Notes under the pieces: model-generated | What the model was told of the DNA's origin: nothing | Seen by the model: only the letters and a program-made list of their open reading frames with translations | The model's database searches: none | In this document: positions 6,369 to 14,493 of the stretch, one piece after another | How positions within the stretch are numbered: the first letter of the stretch is position 1 | Layout: every line of letters begins with the position of its first letter | Made by a program: the position numbers and the translations under genes | Assembly (NCBI GenBank): GCA_020628085.1 | Contig: JAHDFQ010000003.1 | Span: forward strand, 16,368 to 64,387 | DNA from: Saprospiraceae bacterium | GTDB taxonomy: Bacteria; Bacteroidota; Bacteroidia; Chitinophagales; Saprospiraceae | Direction: 5' to 3' | DNA length: 48,020 bases

Positions 6369-8141
6369 TCAAAGCGGTATATTTATCATCGTCGAAGTCC
6401 CCTTATCAATAATCGAATGGACATTAAGTTCGCCTTTCAAGTAATTAACCCTTGAATTGATGTTTTCTGTTCCCATGCCTTTTTTGGCGGTGTCGGGATC
6501 ATAACCAATGCCGTCATCTTCTACCGTGACAATAATTTCATTTTCATTGCGGGTGAGTTGTACAAAAATCTCGTCGGCCTTGGCGTATTTGATGGAGTTA
6601 TTGAGCAGTTCTTGGATGATTCTGAACAACATTAATGCAGTGGTATTGTCTAATCGGTACTCCTCCAAACCATAATGTTGAAAGTCAATATCGGGGTAGT
6701 GGTCGCCTTGAAAGCGGTTCATTAAATCTTTAAGTGCAGGAACAAGACCCAGTTTAAGTAAAGCGCCTGGCTGCATATTATTTGAGATATTTCGGACTTC
6801 TTGGCACGCCTCGTCCAACATAATATTGGCTTTGTTGTATTCTTTGACTTTATTGAGATTGGTCATTTTTGTGGCAACGGATTCAAATTGGAGTTTGATC
6901 GTAGAAAGTAAACCGCCTAAACTATCATGTAAATCCTTGGCCACTCGTTCCCGTTCGGCTTCCTGACCTGCCAACATGGATTGCATGGTTTCAATTTTGA
7001 GATTATTTTCTAAGTCTACAATCCGTTGTCGATTGATTTCCTCTTTTTGAATAGTAATGGTTTCTTTTGCAGAAATTTGTTGCTGGTAAAACCGAATAAT
7101 TAAATATAGACCAATTAAAATAGCGATAACACCAACCAAAATGGATGTGATAATATTACTTTGCAGTTTAGATTTGACTTGCACATCTACCTTTTGTTCT
7201 TGTAGGTTTTTAATAGCCGCTTTTTGTTGTTCTTGTTGGTATTGAACAATGAGTTGATTGATAGCATCTAATTGATTTTGATTATCTAAACTATCTTTTT
7301 GATGTAAGTAAGTATTCAAATAGGCATACGCTTTTTTGGGTTGATTAAGCTCCATAAACGCATCAGAAATTTCTTTGTAGCTGGAGTAATTGATGTAAGC
7401 ATTAGAGTGTAGTTGATACAAAGAATCGGCTCGATTCATATATTTTTTTGCGACCTGATTCTCGCCGTACAATTGACTAATGACGCCTAATTGAAAATAA
7501 ATTTCACATAAAAAAGAATCCTGTCCTATGACTTTACTATGATTTGCAGCAAGGTAAATGGCATCCAAAGCCGCTTCATAATTTTGGTGATCTTTCATCC
7601 AATTCGCTTTCTGGATTTGTAGTTGAATCTCCATCAACGTATCCTTAATACTATTGTTGAGTTGTAAACTGTTCTTTAGAAATTCGTACTCTTTGGGTAC
7701 ATTTTTTTGAAGTCTATAAATTTCGGCTAGTTTTTTGGAAATGGATAACTGCGCTTTTCGATCCTCTTTATTTTTAAAAAAACGGAGTGCCTTTAAGTTA
7801 AGTTCAAGTGCCTCTTTGTACAATTTGGAGTTGAGATAAAAATCCGTTAAGATCAGATTGCCTTGATGATAGTTGAGTGAATCGTCAAGTATACCATAAT
7901 ATTGAATACTTTTAGTTAATGCTTTTAAAGCGTCTTCTTTTTTGTTTTGTTCAAAGTAAATTGTACTCAATGCTTTGTAACCATCGGCCACCTGATCGAA
8001 TTGGTTATTGGCAACCCCTTCATCAATTTGCTGTTCAATAAATTGTTCAGGATATAATACTCTCAGACTATCCAACACCAATTGTGCCTTACTGAATAGT
8101 GGAAGTAGTACCAGAACTAAACTAACGAAACGAACAAACAT
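6369..8141 (-). CDS. TPR-containing sensor histidine kinase (HisKA_3/NarX-like)
   Basis: A 590-residue sensor. A signal peptide (residues 1-19, ending SKAQ) is followed by TPR-like helical repeats (about 45-290) on the periplasmic side. Then come a transmembrane helix at about 330-350, a coiled linker, a HisKA_3 dimerisation domain with phospho-acceptor His405 in KDLHDSLGG, and a HATPase_c domain with ELLNNSIKYA (N box), DDGIGYD (G1) and KGMGTENI (G2). It would phosphorylate the LuxR-type regulator encoded 9 bp upstream in the same operon. Such TPR kinases are frequent in Bacteroidota. The ligand is unknown. Confidence 0.92.
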   Translation of the reverse strand: MFVRFVSLVLVLLPLFSKAQLVLDSLRVLYPEQFIEQQIDEGVANNQFDQVADGYKALSTIYFEQNKKEDALKALTKSIQYYGILDDSLNYHQGNLILTDFYLNSKLYKEALELNLKALRFFKNKEDRKAQLSISKKLAEIYRLQKNVPKEYEFLKNSLQLNNSIKDTLMEIQLQIQKANWMKDHQNYEAALDAIYLAANHSKVIGQDSFLCEIYFQLGVISQLYGENQVAKKYMNRADSLYQLHSNAYINYSSYKEISDAFMELNQPKKAYAYLNTYLHQKDSLDNQNQLDAINQLIVQYQQEQQKAAIKNLQEQKVDVQVKSKLQSNIITSILVGVIAILIGLYLIIRFYQQQISAKETITIQKEEINRQRIVDLENNLKIETMQSMLAGQEAERERVAKDLHDSLGGLLSTIKLQFESVATKMTNLNKVKEYNKANIMLDEACQEVRNISNNMQPGALLKLGLVPALKDLMNRFQGDHYPDIDFQHYGLEEYRLDNTTALMLFRIIQELLNNSIKYAKADEIFVQLTRNENEIIVTVEDDGIGYDPDTAKKGMGTENINSRVNYLKGELNVHSIIDKGTSTMINIPL

Positions 8142-8150
8142 TTATATGGA

Positions 8151-8810
8151 TTATTTCTTTTCAGTATCGAGTAGGTTGTTTTCGATGGTCAAACGAACCA
8201 AACCTGCTGTATTTCTAACGTTAAGTTTTGCTAATAAATTGGATCGGTGTGATTCTACCGTTTTGAGGCTGATAAAGAGTTGATTGGCGATTTCTTGGGT
8301 GGTAAATTCTTCAATAATAAGTTGTAGAACTTCCTTTTCACGACGAGATATTTTCGGAAATTCCTTTTTCTTTTTGTTTGAAGAATCATTCCCCTTAACC
8401 ATACTTTTCATAATGGTTTGAGTGACGGCATCACTAAAATAGGTTTGACCTTCATGTACCAATTGTATGGCTTTCATTAATTCTGCTCGTCCCGTATTTT
8501 TTAAAATATAGCCAGATGCCCCATTTTTCAAAATTTCAGAAATAAAACTTTCTTCGTTGTACATGGACAGCGCTAAAACTCGTAATTTCGGATACTCTTT
8601 TCGTAAACGTTTACACACATCAATCCCACTAATATCTGGTAGATTCACATCCAATAGAAGTACATCAATATCGTTTTCTTTGAGTAGGTTGAATACACTA
8701 TTTCCGTCATAACATTTTGCGACTAATTCAACGTCTGTTTCATTCCGTAGAATGGATTCAATTCCATCTACAAACATGGTATGGTCGTCAGCTATTAGTA
8801 TTTTTATCAT
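8151..8810 (-). CDS. LuxR/NarL-family response regulator
   Basis: A 219-residue protein with an N-terminal receiver domain. The acidic pocket is Asp8/Asp9, the phosphorylation site is Asp54 in LLLDVNLPD, and conserved Ser/Thr and Lys residues lie in ALSMYN and YILKNT. The C-terminal LuxR-type helix-turn-helix (about 150-215) contains SRREKEVLQLI and TVESHRSNLLAKL. It pairs with the histidine kinase 9 bp downstream and lies 21 bp after the GNAT gene. It could regulate the biosynthetic operon immediately upstream, but no binding site can be shown. Confidence 0.93.
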   Translation of the reverse strand: MIKILIADDHTMFVDGIESILRNETDVELVAKCYDGNSVFNLLKENDIDVLLLDVNLPDISGIDVCKRLRKEYPKLRVLALSMYNEESFISEILKNGASGYILKNTGRAELMKAIQLVHEGQTYFSDAVTQTIMKSMVKGNDSSNKKKKEFPKISRREKEVLQLIIEEFTTQEIANQLFISLKTVESHRSNLLAKLNVRNTAGLVRLTIENNLLDTEKK

Positions 8811-8831
8811 AAATTTTATAAAATAATTTCT

Positions 8832-9338
8832 CTATAATTTTATTTCAAAAAGACTCACATTTGCTTTGTGGTAATGAGTAGGTAAAGCATCTGTATCTTC
8901 CAATTGTAACATTCCCAAGAAGTCAAAACCACTCTTTTTGTAGTAATTAATTAAAGAAGTATTTTTTCCAACGGTGTCCATTCGAATAAACTTTTTTTGG
9001 TTTGCGGTTGCATATTTTTTAGCCCAATTAACAATTTTTTTCACCAAATCATTTCCTCGAAAATCTGGATTCGTAGCAATTCTATGAATATAGACAGCAG
9101 GGTCGGTATTGCGTTCCAACCAAATTAACGGATCATCAAAAGTGGTCGTCCAGACACAGGCAATTTGATTGTCCATAACAAGTTTCCACTGTCGTTGCTC
9201 TTTGATTTCGGTTTCTACCAATGACTGTTCAAAGATCGGCCACTCGACCACTCCTTTAGCATGTTGAAAGGCTTTAGCCATGCCATACAAACGAAAAATT
9301 TCATTAATATCATCAATAGTACTGTTGTGTATTGTCAT
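8832..9338 (-). CDS. GNAT family N-acetyltransferase
   Basis: A 168-residue GNAT-fold protein. The acetyl-CoA-binding motif A appears as IHRIATNPDFRGNDLVKKIVNW (about 103-124), with the RGND loop in the place of the usual Q/RxxGxG/A. The C-terminal NYYKKSGF motif B follows. The substrate is unknown. The gene lies 42 bp after the phosphopantetheinyl transferase gene and 21 bp before the response regulator, all on the minus strand. It could therefore be the last gene of the biosynthetic transcript or the first of the two-component operon. Confidence 0.82.
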   Translation of the reverse strand: MTIHNSTIDDINEIFRLYGMAKAFQHAKGVVEWPIFEQSLVETEIKEQRQWKLVMDNQIACVWTTTFDDPLIWLERNTDPAVYIHRIATNPDFRGNDLVKKIVNWAKKYATANQKKFIRMDTVGKNTSLINYYKKSGFDFLGMLQLEDTDALPTHYHKANVSLFEIKL

Positions 9339-9380
9339 GTTTAAAGGTAATCAATCTTTGATAAATAGAAGGTTTATTAT

Positions 9381-9959
9381 TCAAATTTGAATTGCAATTG
9401 ATCCGTATGTTCCATGATGTGATATTGAAAAGGCATCTTTTTGAACTTGATTTTTGTAAAATAGACGGGGAATATTATGGCTGTCTTTCATCATGTTCAA
9501 ACTATGAATGGATACATTTTTAATAGCTGAAAAGGATTGTAAAAGATGTTTTTTTGAAGTATCAGATTGCGTTTTATATGAGGTATTTTGAAGTTCAAAT
9601 TGTTTTGAATATATAGATTTAGGTGCTTCCAAATAGGCTATAGTATGAATGAAGTTTTTGTTTATATTAGAGGTAGTAAAGTATTGATTATCATTATATT
9701 GAACATGCCCACTGATAAAAGTACTTAATGTGCATACTAGTTTTTTAGGATTATAAAATCGTTGACTATTTTGCTGTAGATGCACTTTATAAGCGGCTTC
9801 TTTCATGCTCCAAAGTAACCAAACCATATTTGATGGATGTTCAGCATTAAAAATAACACGCTGCTCATCATCTGTAAATACTTTATCTAAAAAACGGGGT
9901 CTATTCCAGTTGGATTCTATGGTAGCTATTTTCAAATCAACGATGTCGTTTCCAATCAT
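9381..9959 (-). CDS. 4'-phosphopantetheinyl transferase superfamily protein
   Basis: A 192-residue protein that would transfer phosphopantetheine from CoA to the carrier serine of an ACP. It has the two signatures of the superfamily: GNDIVDL at residues 3-9 (Mg-binding Asp) and WSMKEAAYK at about 50-58 (Glu and Lys). The C-terminal half diverges from housekeeping AcpS. Its start codon overlaps the stop of the ACP gene by 4 bp (ATGA), so the ACP is its obvious substrate. A 14-bp palindrome covers its stop codon. Confidence 0.87.
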   Translation of the reverse strand: MIGNDIVDLKIATIESNWNRPRFLDKVFTDDEQRVIFNAEHPSNMVWLLWSMKEAAYKVHLQQNSQRFYNPKKLVCTLSTFISGHVQYNDNQYFTTSNINKNFIHTIAYLEAPKSIYSKQFELQNTSYKTQSDTSKKHLLQSFSAIKNVSIHSLNMMKDSHNIPRLFYKNQVQKDAFSISHHGTYGSIAIQI

Positions 9960-10210
9960 TTAGCGGCTAGTTTTGCATTGACGATATCCATCGCAGCTTG
10001 AACCGAGAGCATTTTTTCCATATCGTCATTGTCAATAGCAATATCAAATTCATCTTCCACATCCAAGACAACATCTACTAAATTAGCAGAATTTATTTTT
10101 AAGTCTTTAATGAAATCTGTATTCTCAGAAAGATTATTAAAGGCTTCTTCGTCTTGTATGTATGGCTGGACAATGGATTTCAATTTGGTAATGAGTTCTG
10201 TTTTTTCCAT
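9956..10210 (-). CDS. Acyl carrier protein with atypical carrier-serine motif
   Basis: An 84-residue acidic four-helix carrier protein. The expected phosphopantetheine serine is Ser41 in LKINSANLVD; the usual D-S-L around it is replaced by N-S-A. Helix II continues as DVVLDVEDEFDIAI, typical of ACPs. It sits between the ketosynthase (9 bp upstream) and the phosphopantetheinyl transferase (overlapping), so it is a pathway-dedicated ACP rather than the housekeeping AcpP. The altered motif may tune recognition by its partner enzymes (inference). Confidence 0.88.
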   Translation of the reverse strand: MEKTELITKLKSIVQPYIQDEEAFNNLSENTDFIKDLKINSANLVDVVLDVEDEFDIAIDNDDMEKMLSVQAAMDIVNAKLAAK

Positions 10211-10219
10211 GATATTAAT

Positions 10220-11491
10220 TTAAATTTTTTTGAAGATAACACATCCATTGACATCACCAAAACCAAAGCTGGCTTTAGCCGCTATTTGTATGTTTTTTTG
10301 AACCATTTTTTGGGGTATTTTTTCTTCCGAAATTAAATTTAAAATTTCTGGATGCACGTCCTCACAATTGATATTCGGAAAAATAAATTGTTCCTTCAAT
10401 TGTAGAACCGTTGCAACACATTCGATACTACCCGCAGCCGTCAGACAGTGTCCAACCATAGATTTAAGCGAATTAATATAAGGGAAATCCGCTCCATTTC
10501 GGTTCAATGCTTTTGTCCAATTTTTGATCTCTACACCATCCTTGGATGTTGCGGTTAAATGCCCATTGATCGTATCAATATCATTCGGAGAAATATTTGA
10601 ATATTCAATTGCTTTAGTAATACAATGGATGACCGCTTGTTCATTTGGTGCAGTCATCGTACCACCATTACGCTGTCCTCCTGAGTTTAAAGCGCCGCCT
10701 AGTACTTCGGCATAAATGGGTGCGTTTCGAGCCAAGGCACTTTCCAAAGATTCTAAAACCAACGCACCTGCGCCACTGCCAGGAACAAAACCACTAGCAG
10801 TAGCACTCATGGGTCTTGACCCTTGTTCAGGTGAATCATTATGTTTGTAGGTCATTACTCGCATCGCATCAAAACCACCCCAAATATACGGGCCGTTATC
10901 ACTACAACTACCAACTAACATTCGTGTTGCTTTTCCAGCTCTTATACGATCAAAACCTAAAATAATAGCTTCTGTTCCCGTTGTACATGCTGATGAATTA
11001 GACGTGACTTGATTTCCTAAACCCAATATTCCACCCAAGTATGCGCTAACCCCGCTCGTCATGGTTTGAATCACAGCCGTACTACCAAGTCGCTTTACTT
11101 TTTTATCATCAATTTTATAAATGGCTTCTCTAAATTTCTCTACACCAGAAGTACCTGTTCCGAAAATAGTTCCACTGTCCTGATCTAATGCACTATCAGC
11201 GTCAACAGATAAACCTGCATCTTTCCATGCATCAATACCTGCCATACAGCCATATAGAATACCATCGCTATTGAAACCTCGAAGTTGTAGAGGCGTAAAA
11301 TATTCCAATTTTTTTTCTTCTGAAACTTGTGGAATACCACCAATACAACACGAAAAATTTAAATCTTTGAGGTTTTGATAATAGGTGATTCCAGAATGAC
11401 CATTTTTAATAGCTTTCGTAAATTCGCTTAGTCCAACTCCATTTGGTGCTACCACACCCATCCCCGTGATGACGACTCTTTTATTCTGCAT
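10220..11491 (-). CDS. Beta-ketoacyl-ACP synthase (FabF/KAS II-like)
   Basis: From the start chosen at 11491 (MQNKRVVITGMG) the protein has 423 residues; an upstream in-frame ATG at 11521 adds 10 residues inside the dehydratase gene. The Cys169-His311-His348 triad is visible in SSACTTGTEA, NGHLTATSKD and MVGHCLTAAGS, the layout of decarboxylating elongating ketosynthases. Active-site cysteine present means it is not a chain-length factor; no second KS subunit is in the window. It overlaps the dehydratase gene by 11 bp and is followed by the ACP gene 9 bp later. It probably elongates the acyl-ACP that feeds this pathway. Confidence 0.9.
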   Translation of the reverse strand: MQNKRVVITGMGVVAPNGVGLSEFTKAIKNGHSGITYYQNLKDLNFSCCIGGIPQVSEEKKLEYFTPLQLRGFNSDGILYGCMAGIDAWKDAGLSVDADSALDQDSGTIFGTGTSGVEKFREAIYKIDDKKVKRLGSTAVIQTMTSGVSAYLGGILGLGNQVTSNSSACTTGTEAIILGFDRIRAGKATRMLVGSCSDNGPYIWGGFDAMRVMTYKHNDSPEQGSRPMSATASGFVPGSGAGALVLESLESALARNAPIYAEVLGGALNSGGQRNGGTMTAPNEQAVIHCITKAIEYSNISPNDIDTINGHLTATSKDGVEIKNWTKALNRNGADFPYINSLKSMVGHCLTAAGSIECVATVLQLKEQFIFPNINCEDVHPEILNLISEEKIPQKMVQKNIQIAAKASFGFGDVNGCVIFKKI

Positions 11492-11960
11492 CGCTTGATA
11501 GATTTTTGAGCATTCCCGCAATTGTACCTCGGCAAACCAGTTCCTCTTTTTCGTTGTACATGTTCACCTTACATTTTAGTTTATTAAAGCGGTAATATTC
11601 TTTTTCAGAAACCACGGTTACTTTTTCGTTGGGTAATACCATTTTATAGAAATCTACTTGACTAGATGTGAGTGCAATTTGAGGATGAGTGCCTATATTT
11701 TTCAATAAATAGATACCCAAACAAACGACACCGATTTGCGCCATACATTCGGTTAATATAACACCGGGCGTAATTGGCTTGTTTTTAAAATGACCTGAAT
11801 AAAAAAATTCCGTTTCTTTAAATGTATAGTGTCCTTTAATACTTTCTTCAGAAATATGGCTAAGTCCATCCACAAAAAGAAAAGGAGTTTGGTAGGGTAG
11901 TAGGTTGATAATTTGGTCAGAAGTCATACTAGATAATTTAAGAAATGTGTTCACCTCCAT
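11481..11960 (-). CDS. FabZ-like 3-hydroxyacyl-ACP dehydratase (hotdog fold)
   Basis: A protein of up to 159 residues with the FabZ hotdog layout: LLPYQTPFLFVD (20-31), then catalytic His57 in SGHFKNKPITPG and Glu71 in VILTECMAQIG. Starting at Met12 (11927) would give the classic FabZ N-terminus and a 10-bp gap to the preceding gene. The ATG at 11960 overlaps the reductase by 23 bp. The sequence is shorter and more divergent than housekeeping FabZ, as expected for a pathway-specific copy. It would dehydrate 3-hydroxyacyl chains carried on the operon's ACP. Confidence 0.85.
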   Translation of the reverse strand: MEVNTFLKLSSMTSDQIINLLPYQTPFLFVDGLSHISEESIKGHYTFKETEFFYSGHFKNKPITPGVILTECMAQIGVVCLGIYLLKNIGTHPQIALTSSQVDFYKMVLPNEKVTVVSEKEYYRFNKLKCKVNMYNEKEELVCRGTIAGMLKNLSSDAE

Positions 11961-12735
11961 CTACAGGAATAATGCTTCCATTAATCCATCGAGCTTCATC
12001 TTTACATAATAAATAGACAACATTTGCAACATCCTCAGGTGTAGTCAGTCGGTTAAATGGATTACGGATCAACGTATGATTTTTAATGGTTTCATGGTTT
12101 GGAATCATGCGCAAAGAAGCAGTATCGGTTACACCTGCTTGTATACAATTAGATTTAATTCCGTGTGGTGCAAATTCTAAAGCTATATTTCTGCTAATAG
12201 CTTCTAATGCAACTTTAGCCGCTGAAACAGCCGCATAATTCTGCCATGCTTTGGTATTTCCTTCACTTGTGAAACTGATAATTCGAGCATCACTTGCAAA
12301 GAGGTTCGCTTCAAAAATAGCAGTTGTCCAATCATACAAACTTACCGCCATAGCGTTGATGGTTAAATTAAAATCATCTGTTTTCAGGGTTGAGTTTTCA
12401 TTGGAAATCATCGGTTTAAGATTTCCTTTGGCAATACTGTGTATGAGTGTTCTGATTTTACCATTTTTACCTAAATATTGAGGAATTTCTTCTATAAAGT
12501 TTTGACGCTTTGAAGGGTTAATGGCATCCATATTAAAGGATTTGAACTGAATATTATGTACTTTTATTTTCTCAAATTCTAATGATATTTCATCCATTTG
12601 GGAACGAGGATTTCTATGAATAATACAGATATTCATGCCGTGTGCTGCTAACTTTTTGGCAGATGCCAACCCAAGTCCGCTCGAACCACCTAGTATGATT
12701 GCCCAATAGTTATGTTGTTTAAATTCGTTTACCAT
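11938..12735 (-). CDS. Short-chain dehydrogenase/reductase, FabI-like enoyl-ACP reductase
   Basis: A 265-residue SDR with the nucleotide-binding segment GGSSGLGLASAKKL (16-29) and an active-site Tyr167-x6-Lys174 (NYAAVSAAK). This spacing is that of FabI-type enoyl reductases rather than the YxxxK of ketoreductases. The C-terminal INGSIIPVDGG is shared by both groups. It overlaps the T3PKS gene by 7 bp upstream and the dehydratase downstream. No separate ketoreductase is encoded in the operon, so this enzyme may do that step instead, or FabG of primary metabolism may be borrowed. The exact reaction is therefore less certain than the family. Confidence 0.85.
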   Translation of the reverse strand: MVNEFKQHNYWAIILGGSSGLGLASAKKLAAHGMNICIIHRNPRSQMDEISLEFEKIKVHNIQFKSFNMDAINPSKRQNFIEEIPQYLGKNGKIRTLIHSIAKGNLKPMISNENSTLKTDDFNLTINAMAVSLYDWTTAIFEANLFASDARIISFTSEGNTKAWQNYAAVSAAKVALEAISRNIALEFAPHGIKSNCIQAGVTDTASLRMIPNHETIKNHTLIRNPFNRLTTPEDVANVVYLLCKDEARWINGSIIPVDGGEHIS

Positions 12736-13781
12736 TCTAATAAAATACGTTGTGCTGAAAAACCAGGGCCAAAACTTAGCATGATTCCCTTTTCTCCTTT
12801 TGATGGATTTTTATCCATAAATTGTTCTAAAACATACAAAACGGTCGCACTACTCATATTCCCATATTGTTTGAGCACCTCTTTCGTATCATCTATATTT
12901 TTACCTAAAGAACCAAATAAATCTTCAACCGTTTGTACGATCTTTTTACCACCTGGATGAAAAATAAGATGGTTAATATCTTGAATAGAAAGCCCGTTTT
13001 TTTCTAAAAAAGGATGAATGATTTTTGGAAAATGATCAGCAATAGTTTCTGGAACGGTCACATCCAAGACCATTTGTAAGCCTGTGTTGGTCAACTTAAA
13101 TCCCATCATATATTCTGTATCAAAAAAATGATACATGGATTCATCTTTGATGGTTGGCCCTGTTTCATTTTCGTAAGAAGATAAGACGACACTAGCTGCA
13201 CCATCGCCAAAAATAGCTGCACTAACGACGTTTGCCATCGAAAAATCATCTAGCTGAAAAGTAGCTGTTGGTGATTCAACAGAGACGACCACCGCTCGTT
13301 TATTGGGATTAGATTTTAGAAAATTTTTAGCATAAATAATCCCAGAAACACCTGCTGCACAACCCATTTCCGTAACGGGCAAGCGAACAATATCCTGTTT
13401 CATATGTAGTCGGTTAATCAAATAAGCATCCAAAGATGGAATCATAATTCCCGTACAACTAACCGTGATAATATAGTCGATATCCTGTGCTTTCAGATTC
13501 GCTTTTTCTAAGGATTTGAGGAGCGCATTTTCTGCTAAACCAACCACTTCTCGAACATAAATATCATTTTTTTCTTCAAAAGAAGTTTTGGTAAATACCT
13601 CTTCTGGATCCATGATAGAATAACGCCGATCAACGGCTGCGTTTTCAAAAATCTTTTTCACTTTTCGTTTGAACCGATCTTCTTGTCCCGATAACCAAAC
13701 ATCTAAAAAAGGCAAAATATCGGCAGTGGCTCGATTATATTTTGGTAGTTGTTTGGCTACCGATGTAATTTTTACACTCAT
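12729..13781 (-). CDS. Type III polyketide synthase (chalcone-synthase superfamily)
   Basis: From the start chosen at 13781 the protein has 350 residues, the normal length for the family; an ATG at 13841 would intrude 59 bp into the methyltransferase gene. The catalytic triad is Cys141 (TEMGCAAGVSG), His275 (FHPGGKK) and Asn308 (YGNMSSAT), and the C-terminal SFGPGFS matches the GFGPG loop. Such enzymes extend an acyl starter with malonyl-CoA and cyclise it to alkylresorcinols, pyrones, phloroglucinols or naphthalenes. The neighbouring ACP and fatty-acid-like enzymes suggest a long or unusual acyl starter (inference). Confidence 0.94.
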   Translation of the reverse strand: MSVKITSVAKQLPKYNRATADILPFLDVWLSGQEDRFKRKVKKIFENAAVDRRYSIMDPEEVFTKTSFEEKNDIYVREVVGLAENALLKSLEKANLKAQDIDYIITVSCTGIMIPSLDAYLINRLHMKQDIVRLPVTEMGCAAGVSGIIYAKNFLKSNPNKRAVVVSVESPTATFQLDDFSMANVVSAAIFGDGAASVVLSSYENETGPTIKDESMYHFFDTEYMMGFKLTNTGLQMVLDVTVPETIADHFPKIIHPFLEKNGLSIQDINHLIFHPGGKKIVQTVEDLFGSLGKNIDDTKEVLKQYGNMSSATVLYVLEQFMDKNPSKGEKGIMLSFGPGFSAQRILLEW

Positions 13782-13782
13782 A

Positions 13783-14493
13783 TTATTTTTGGATAATCCA
13801 TTGATAACGAAAGGCCCATTTCCATTTGATATAGGGTACAACGTTGAGTTTTTCGGAAAAGGATACTAATTCTTTACGTTTAAAAGCGCGTAAAACAGAG
13901 GTTAATCCATCTTCGATGATTAGTCTATTGGTAACAGGAATCGTGATTAATTTGAACAGGTAATATGCCATCGGGTGGCGATGTAAATCATTGACGATGA
14001 TACCTAATTTAGCTTTTTGAAGTATTTTTTCTAAGACACTAATAATTTGTGCTTCTTTAAAATGATGCAAAAACAAAGTGGATAAAACGAGATCATATTC
14101 CAATTGGTCAAATTCTTCCGAAAATAAATCATAATCGAAATAAGAGATATTATCATAATCTTCAGAAAGTTTTTTAGCGTAAACAATAGCATCTTTATTG
14201 GCATCAATACCAATTAAATTGAAACGATAGCCTGCTTTTTTTCCAAATATTGAAATTCTTCTCAAAATGTCACCGCCTCCACAACCCAAATCTATAATCG
14301 TGATGGGTTCGGTTTTTGGATGATTTTTCAAGACTTTTTTAATACTGTCGAGCGCAATCTTATTTCCGCCCAACCATTTATTAATGGTTGCTAAAGTATC
14401 TAAAGTATCATGTAAAACTTTTCCGTCAATAGAAAAATCGTCCATGATTTCCTCTTCGTCAGTACGATGTGTAGTGTCTATAAATAAGTTCAT
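13783..14493 (-). CDS. Class I SAM-dependent methyltransferase of the T3PKS operon
   Basis: A 236-residue Rossmann methyltransferase. Motif I is IIDLGCGGGD (about 67-76), an acidic residue binding the SAM ribose occurs in IGIDAN, and LVLSTLFLHHF is the post-II motif seen in UbiE-like enzymes. Its start overlaps the FAD gene stop by 4 bp, and its stop is 1 bp before the T3PKS start, so the three genes are translationally coupled. By analogy with srsB (Streptomyces) and bpsB (Bacillus subtilis), it probably O- or C-methylates the polyketide product. It is not of the same fold as those membrane methyltransferases. Confidence 0.88.
   Translation of the reverse strand: MNLFIDTTHRTDEEEIMDDFSIDGKVLHDTLDTLATINKWLGGNKIALDSIKKVLKNHPKTEPITIIDLGCGGGDILRRISIFGKKAGYRFNLIGIDANKDAIVYAKKLSEDYDNISYFDYDLFSEEFDQLEYDLVLSTLFLHHFKEAQIISVLEKILQKAKLGIIVNDLHRHPMAYYLFKLITIPVTNRLIIEDGLTSVLRAFKRKELVSFSEKLNVVPYIKWKWAFRYQWIIQK

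Noticed and set aside
9379-9392. 14-bp perfect palindrome ATTCAAATTTGAAT over the PPTase stop codon
   Set aside because: AT-rich, within coding DNA end, no T-tract and no second copy seen. Chance is enough to explain it.
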